Shown: piece after piece, positions 60,925 to 64,000 of the stretch
Position numbering within the stretch: position 1 is the stretch's first letter
Layout of the letters: every line of letters starts with the position of its first letter
Assembly (NCBI RefSeq): GCF_016863655.1
Contig: NZ_BOPH01000088.1
Coordinates: forward strand, 248,001 to 312,000
DNA length: 64,000 nucleotides
Source: Virgisporangium ochraceum
Lineage (GTDB): Bacteria; Actinomycetota; Actinomycetes; Mycobacteriales; Micromonosporaceae
Direction of reading: 5' to 3'
Position numbers and translations under genes: made by a program
The notes under the pieces: generated by a model
Databases searched by the model: none
What the model was told of the DNA's origin: nothing
What the model saw: the letters and a program-made list of their open reading frames with translations, nothing else

Positions 60925-60942
60925 GGGTCGCCACGGGAATAG

Positions 60943-60958
60943 ATACTCCCCGGGGTAT
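60943..60958. promoter_or_regulatory. CstR/CsoR-type operator before thioredoxin
   Basis: ATACTCCCCGGGGTAT, a near-palindrome with ATAC/GTAT ends and a C/G core as in CsoR-family operators. 33 bp centre to centre from box 21. Likely bound by the CsoR-family protein at 63504. Confidence 0.62.
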
Positions 60959-60999
60959 GTTTCCCCGATCGAGGATCCACGGACGATCGGAGAAGCGAC

Positions 61000-61362
61000 A
61001 TGGCGACGACGGCGCTGACGAAGGAGACGTTCGAACCGACGGTGGCCGCCGGTGGAATCGTGCTGGTCGACTTCTGGGCCGGTTGGTGCGGCCCGTGCCG
61101 GCGTTTCGCGCCGGTCTACGAGCAGGCCAGCGAGCGGCATCCGGACATCGTCTTCGGCAAGGTCGACACGGAGGCGGAGCAGGACCTGGCGGCGGCGGCC
61201 GGCATCTACTCGATCCCGACGTTGATGGCGATCCGGGACGGAGTGGTGGTGTTCTCCCAACCGGGTGCCCTGCCCGCGGCGGCCCTGGAGCAGGTGATCA
61301 CCGGCGTGCGCGGTCTCGACATGGACGGTGTCCGGTCGAGACTGGCTGCCCAGCGGTCGTGA
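61000..61362 (+). CDS. Thioredoxin
   Basis: 120-aa cytoplasmic thioredoxin with the WCGPC active site (C30 and C33) and the cis-Pro loop IPTL. Near the C-terminus the family helix is intact, plus about 10 extra residues. Transfers electrons to disulfides and persulfides. Upstream are a DosR-like box and a CstR-like operator, so it probably responds to hypoxia and to sulfide/persulfide stress. ATG at 61000. Confidence 0.92.
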   Translation: MATTALTKETFEPTVAAGGIVLVDFWAGWCGPCRRFAPVYEQASERHPDIVFGKVDTEAEQDLAAAAGIYSIPTLMAIRDGVVVFSQPGALPAAALEQVITGVRGLDMDGVRSRLAAQRS

Positions 61363-61433
61363 GGGCGTTCGTACCGCGCCCGCGGGTCGAGTGGCCCTGT
61401 CGGCAGCGGTGACACGGCGGCGACGGTGAACAC

Positions 61434-62129
61434 ATGTCCGCGAGTGTGCTGATCGTCGAGGACGACCGGGAACTGCGTGAGCTGGTCCGCCGGTACCTCG
61501 AGCGGGCCGGGCACGCGGTGCGGACCTCCGGCACGGGCGCGGAAGCCCTGGGAATGCTCGCCAACGGCGGCATCGACCTCATGATCCTCGACCTCGGCCT
61601 GCCCGACGTCGACGGCATGGAGCTGCTCGACGCGGCGCACGGCCCGGGTTCCGACGTCCCGGTCGTGGTGCTGACCGCACGTAGCGCGGTGCAGGACCGC
61701 ATCGACGGTCTGCGTCACGGCGCCGACGACTACGTCACCAAGCCGTTCAGCCCGACCGAGCTGGTGCTGCGGGTCCAGGCGGTCCTGCACCGTACCCGCG
61801 GAGGCGCAACGGCGTCCGGCGCCCCGGCGTTCGGTCGTGGACGCCTGCGGATCGACGAGGCGCGGCACGAGGCCGCGCTCGACGGAGCGGTCCTCGACCT
61901 GACCCCGACCGAGTGGGGGCTGCTGCTCGCGCTCGCGTCGGTGCCCGGTCGGGTGTTCTCCCGGTACGAGCTGGTGAACCGGATCCGTGGATACGAGTTC
62001 TCCGGATACGAGCGCACCGTCGACTCGCACGTGAAGAACCTGCGCCGCAAGCTCGGCCCGGACGGCGGCGACATCGTCGCCACGGTGCTCGGTGCCGGTT
62101 ACCGGTTGGGGTGGTCGCGTGACACGTGA
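61434..62129 (+). CDS. OmpR-family response regulator
   Basis: 231-aa regulator: receiver domain with acidic EDD pocket, phospho-acceptor D53 (LDLGLPDVDG) and K in TKPFSP; C-terminal winged helix (LTPTEWGLLLALASVPGRVFSRYELV to VKNLRRKLG). Overlaps the kinase GTG by 11 bp. First gene of an apparent three-gene unit with the kinase and the CstR-like gene. Confidence 0.92.
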   Translation: MSASVLIVEDDRELRELVRRYLERAGHAVRTSGTGAEALGMLANGGIDLMILDLGLPDVDGMELLDAAHGPGSDVPVVVLTARSAVQDRIDGLRHGADDYVTKPFSPTELVLRVQAVLHRTRGGATASGAPAFGRGRLRIDEARHEAALDGAVLDLTPTEWGLLLALASVPGRVFSRYELVNRIRGYEFSGYERTVDSHVKNLRRKLGPDGGDIVATVLGAGYRLGWSRDT

Positions 62130-63507
62130 CGGGTCTGGTCTGGCGGGACCGTTGGGTCGGCGGCTGCTCGCGGCGTTCGTGCTGGTCGCCCTCTCGTCGG
62201 TGGTGGTGCTCACGGTCGCGGCACTGGTCGGGACCGACCGCGGGTTGGCCGGCGCCCAGCGCGCGGAGCGGCAGCACGTGGCGGAGCGGGTCGCGGCCGA
62301 GGCCGGCCGCGCCTACACCGGCGTGGGTGGGTGGGCCGGAGCGGACCTCGACGCGGCGCAGGCGATCGCCGACGCCGCGGGGGCACGCCTGGTGGTCCTC
62401 GACGCGAGTGGCGCGATGGTCTGGCCCGGACACGGTCGGGGACACGGGATGGACGGCATGTACGCCAACGGCGGCGTGGAGGTCGCGGTCGTGGCCGGCG
62501 GCGGACGCGTCGGCTCCGTCCGGCTCACGTTTCCGGCCGCCGTCGCGGCGGGACGCCCGGTCGCCTGGTCGTGGGTCCTCGGCGCGGCCGCCGTCGCGCT
62601 GGCTGTCGCGCTCGCCGTGAGCGGGTTTGTCGTCCGGCGGCTCACGAGGCCGTTGACGGCCCTCGCGGACGCGGCCCGGCGGTTCGCCGCCGGGGACCGG
62701 TCGGCCCGTGCCCGCGCCGAGGCGCCGGGTGAGGTCGGCGACGTCGCGCGGGCGTTCGACACCATGGCCGACGAGGTGGTGCGGGCCGAGGCCGTCCGGC
62801 GCCGGCTGGCCGCCGACGTCGCGCACGAGCTGCGGACGCCGTTGGCCGGCCTGCAGGCGGGGCTGGAGGAACTGCGTGACGGGCTGCGCGAGCCCGACGT
62901 GGAGCGGCTGACCGCCCTGCACGACCAGTCGCTGCGGCTCGGCCGCGTCGTGCAGGACCTCGCCGATCTGTCCGCCGCGGAGTCGGCGGCGCTGTCGCTG
63001 CGCCCGGTCCACGGCGACCTCGTCGACATCACCCGTCGGGCGCTCGCGGCGCAGCGTCCCCAGCTCGACGCGGCGGGACTGCGCGTCGAGACGGACCTGG
63101 CGCCGGTGGCGCCGGTGCTGGTCGACCCGGACCGGATCCACCAGGCGCTGGTCAACCTGTTCGCCAACGCCGTGCGTTACTGCCGCCCCGGAGACCACGT
63201 CGCCGTCCGCGTGCGCGCCGGGAACGGCGTCGCGGAGGTGCTGGTCACCGATACGGGTCCGGGTATCCCGGCCGACGAGCTGCCGCACGTCTTCGACCGG
63301 TTGTGGCGCGGCCGCGACGCCGCCGGGGTCGCCGGTAGCGGTATCGGCCTGGCCGTGGTGCGGGAACTGGTCACCGCGCACGGTGGCACGGTGACCGCGA
63401 CGTCGCCGCCGGGCGGCGGCACGGCGATCGCGCTGCGGCTTCCGCACGGAACGCATACCCCCGGAGGTACAGTTGCGCCCACGATCAACGAGGAGATGCG
63501 CCGATGA
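62119..63507 (+). CDS. OmpR-partner sensor histidine kinase
   Basis: 462-aa kinase. Transmembrane helices at about residues 12-35 and 148-172, a small extracellular domain between them containing a GHGRGHGMDGMYANGG histidine/methionine-rich stretch, a HAMP linker, H236 in the DVAHELRTPLAG dimerisation box, and an HATPase_c domain (LFANAVRYCRPG, DTGPGIPADEL, GSGIGLAVV). The His/Met stretch is a candidate metal-binding patch. GTG at 62119. Its stop overlaps the CstR ATG. Confidence 0.9.
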   Translation: MTRDGSGLAGPLGRRLLAAFVLVALSSVVVLTVAALVGTDRGLAGAQRAERQHVAERVAAEAGRAYTGVGGWAGADLDAAQAIADAAGARLVVLDASGAMVWPGHGRGHGMDGMYANGGVEVAVVAGGGRVGSVRLTFPAAVAAGRPVAWSWVLGAAAVALAVALAVSGFVVRRLTRPLTALADAARRFAAGDRSARARAEAPGEVGDVARAFDTMADEVVRAEAVRRRLAADVAHELRTPLAGLQAGLEELRDGLREPDVERLTALHDQSLRLGRVVQDLADLSAAESAALSLRPVHGDLVDITRRALAAQRPQLDAAGLRVETDLAPVAPVLVDPDRIHQALVNLFANAVRYCRPGDHVAVRVRAGNGVAEVLVTDTGPGIPADELPHVFDRLWRGRDAAGVAGSGIGLAVVRELVTAHGGTVTATSPPGGGTAIALRLPHGTHTPGGTVAPTINEEMRR

Positions 63508-63773
63508 AGGTCGACGAGAATGTCACCGGTGACGTGGTGAAGCGGCTGCGCCGGGCCGAGGGGCAGATCCGTGGTGTCATCGCCATGCTGGAGGACGGGC
63601 GCGACTGCGCCGACGTGGTCACCCAGCTCGCCGCGGTGTCCCGGGCCCTCGACCGGGCCGGCTTCAAAATCATCGCGAGCGGCCTGCAGCAGTGCCTGAC
63701 CGCGGCCGAGGACGGCGAGGACCAGACGGCCAACCTCGAGCGGATGGAGAAGCTGTTCCTGTCCCTCGCGTGA
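63504..63773 (+). CDS. CsoR-family repressor, CstR (persulfide sensor)-like
   Basis: 89-aa all-helical repressor. Conserved VVKRLRRAEGQIRGVIAMLE start. Cysteines at C35 and C64 match the CsoR C36/C65 positions, but the copper-ligand histidine (CsoR H61) is replaced by G60. A Cys-Cys site without this His is what CstR-type persulfide sensors have, so sulfide or persulfide sensing is more likely than copper. ATG overlaps the kinase stop. Operators ATACCCTAGGGGGTAT at 63821 and ATACTCCCCGGGGTAT at 60943 are candidates. Confidence 0.85.
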   Translation: MKVDENVTGDVVKRLRRAEGQIRGVIAMLEDGRDCADVVTQLAAVSRALDRAGFKIIASGLQQCLTAAEDGEDQTANLERMEKLFLSLA

Positions 63774-63784
63774 CGGGCTGACCC

Positions 63785-63798
63785 GGGACCTTCGGCCC
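63785..63798. promoter_or_regulatory. DosR-like box 22
   Basis: GGGACCTTCGGCCC followed by T. 54 nt before the SQR-like start at 63853, upstream of the CstR-like operator. Confidence 0.72.
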
Positions 63799-63820
63799 TA
63801 CGTCGGCACCGACCTCCTCC

Positions 63821-63836
63821 ATACCCTAGGGGGTAT
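63821..63836. promoter_or_regulatory. CstR/CsoR-type operator before SQR-like gene
   Basis: ATACCCTAGGGGGTAT, the classical CsoR-family operator look. 37 bp centre to centre from box 22 and 16 nt before the SQR-like ATG. Confidence 0.7.
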
Positions 63837-63852
63837 AGAGGAGGTCGTCGTC

Positions 63853-64000
63853 ATGAAACGACTACTGGTGCTCGGAGCCGGCACGGCCGGCACGATGGTG
63901 GCCAACCGGCTGCGCCGCCGCCTCCCTCGCGACGAGTGGCGGATCACCGCCGTCGACGAGAGCGACAAGCATTTCTACCAGCCGGGGTACCTGTTCATCC
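63853..64000 (+). CDS. Sulfide:quinone oxidoreductase-like flavoprotein (3' end outside window)
   Basis: First 49 codons of a FAD-dependent oxidoreductase. MKRLLVLGAGTAGTMVANRL is a Rossmann FAD loop (GxGxxG variant), followed by DEWRITAVDESDKHFYQPGYLFI. The KHFYQPGYLFI stretch is characteristic of SQR-type proteins, which oxidise sulfide to persulfide/polysulfide and pass electrons to quinone. Gene is cut by the window end. Preceded by box 22 and a CstR-like operator, as expected for sulfide-induced detoxification. Confidence 0.75.
   Translation, partial: MKRLLVLGAGTAGTMVANRLRRRLPRDEWRITAVDESDKHFYQPGYLFI

Noticed and set aside
63504..63773. Copper sensor CsoR
   Set aside because: The key histidine ligand is replaced by glycine and the next gene is SQR-like, favouring a persulfide sensor; copper not excluded.

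Overview
The window is very GC-rich, densely packed DNA with strong third-position G/C bias, GTG starts, ATGA/GTGA gene overlaps and actinobacterial families (DUF1918, DUF1876, baeRF3, Eis-type acetyltransferase, MarR-like and NarL-type regulators). It is a chromosomal segment of a filamentous-type Actinomycetota, possibly Pseudonocardiales. That order-level guess is inference only. No rRNA, tRNA, CRISPR array, complete insertion sequence or phage gene was seen.

Most of the window reads as one stress/dormancy island. It carries eight recognisable universal stress proteins plus one divergent USP-like protein, three CBS-domain proteins, a DUF1876 (Rv1738-like) protein, DUF1918, a GSP17M-like protein, TerC, carbonic anhydrase, PhoU, thioredoxin, a zinc alcohol dehydrogenase, a group 3b-type NAD(P)-linked [NiFe] hydrogenase with its protease, a complete V/A-type ATPase operon, an MBL/beta-CASP nuclease-like protein and a class I aldolase. 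Scattered between these genes are 22 copies of a 14-bp partial palindrome, GGGNCNNNNGNCCC (one copy off by one base). All lie in intergenic DNA, most 35-140 bp upstream of a start codon. This matches the core of the mycobacterial DosR box, so the island is best read as a DosR-like hypoxia/redox regulon. No DosR/DosS pair is in the window.

Layout. 1-1172: DsbA/VKOR thiol-oxidation pair. 1144-11949: flavodoxin, USPs, ABC exporter, degenerate hydrogenase-protease paralogue, small box-linked proteins, EAL-HDOD protein, alcohol dehydrogenase. 12063-17665: baeRF3, USP-like, GSP17M, TerC/winged-helix pair, carbonic anhydrase, USP, CBS-BON. 17886-25511: nine-gene V-ATPase operon. 25555-31558: USP, DUF1876, PhoU, a 49-aa ORF with USP, a GH130 remnant and a glycosyltransferase fusion. 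31563-35989: hydrogenase operon (protease, large, small, FAD and FeS subunits, all translationally overlapped). 36095-38939: DoxX-like and three CBS proteins. 38947-50522: mostly ordinary accessory genes (VOC, DinB, NarL-type two-component system, lectin, Eis-like, xylulokinase, PHP hydrolase) with decayed genes. 50666-52426: membrane protein, USP, coiled-coil protein. 52524-56900: MacB-like ABC exporter and a truncated tetR/SDR pair. 56959-64000: MBL, aldolase, USP, thioredoxin, a two-component system overlapping a CstR-like repressor, and the start of a sulfide:quinone-oxidoreductase-like gene.

The right end suggests a second layer of control. The thioredoxin and SQR-like genes each have a DosR-like box followed by a CsoR/CstR-type operator (ATAC-C/G-rich-GTAT). 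The nearby CsoR-family protein keeps the two cysteines but lacks the copper-ligand histidine, as persulfide sensors do. Four genes in the window are decayed by deletion or frameshift (GH130, HEAT-repeat, DinB, and the tetR/SDR junction).
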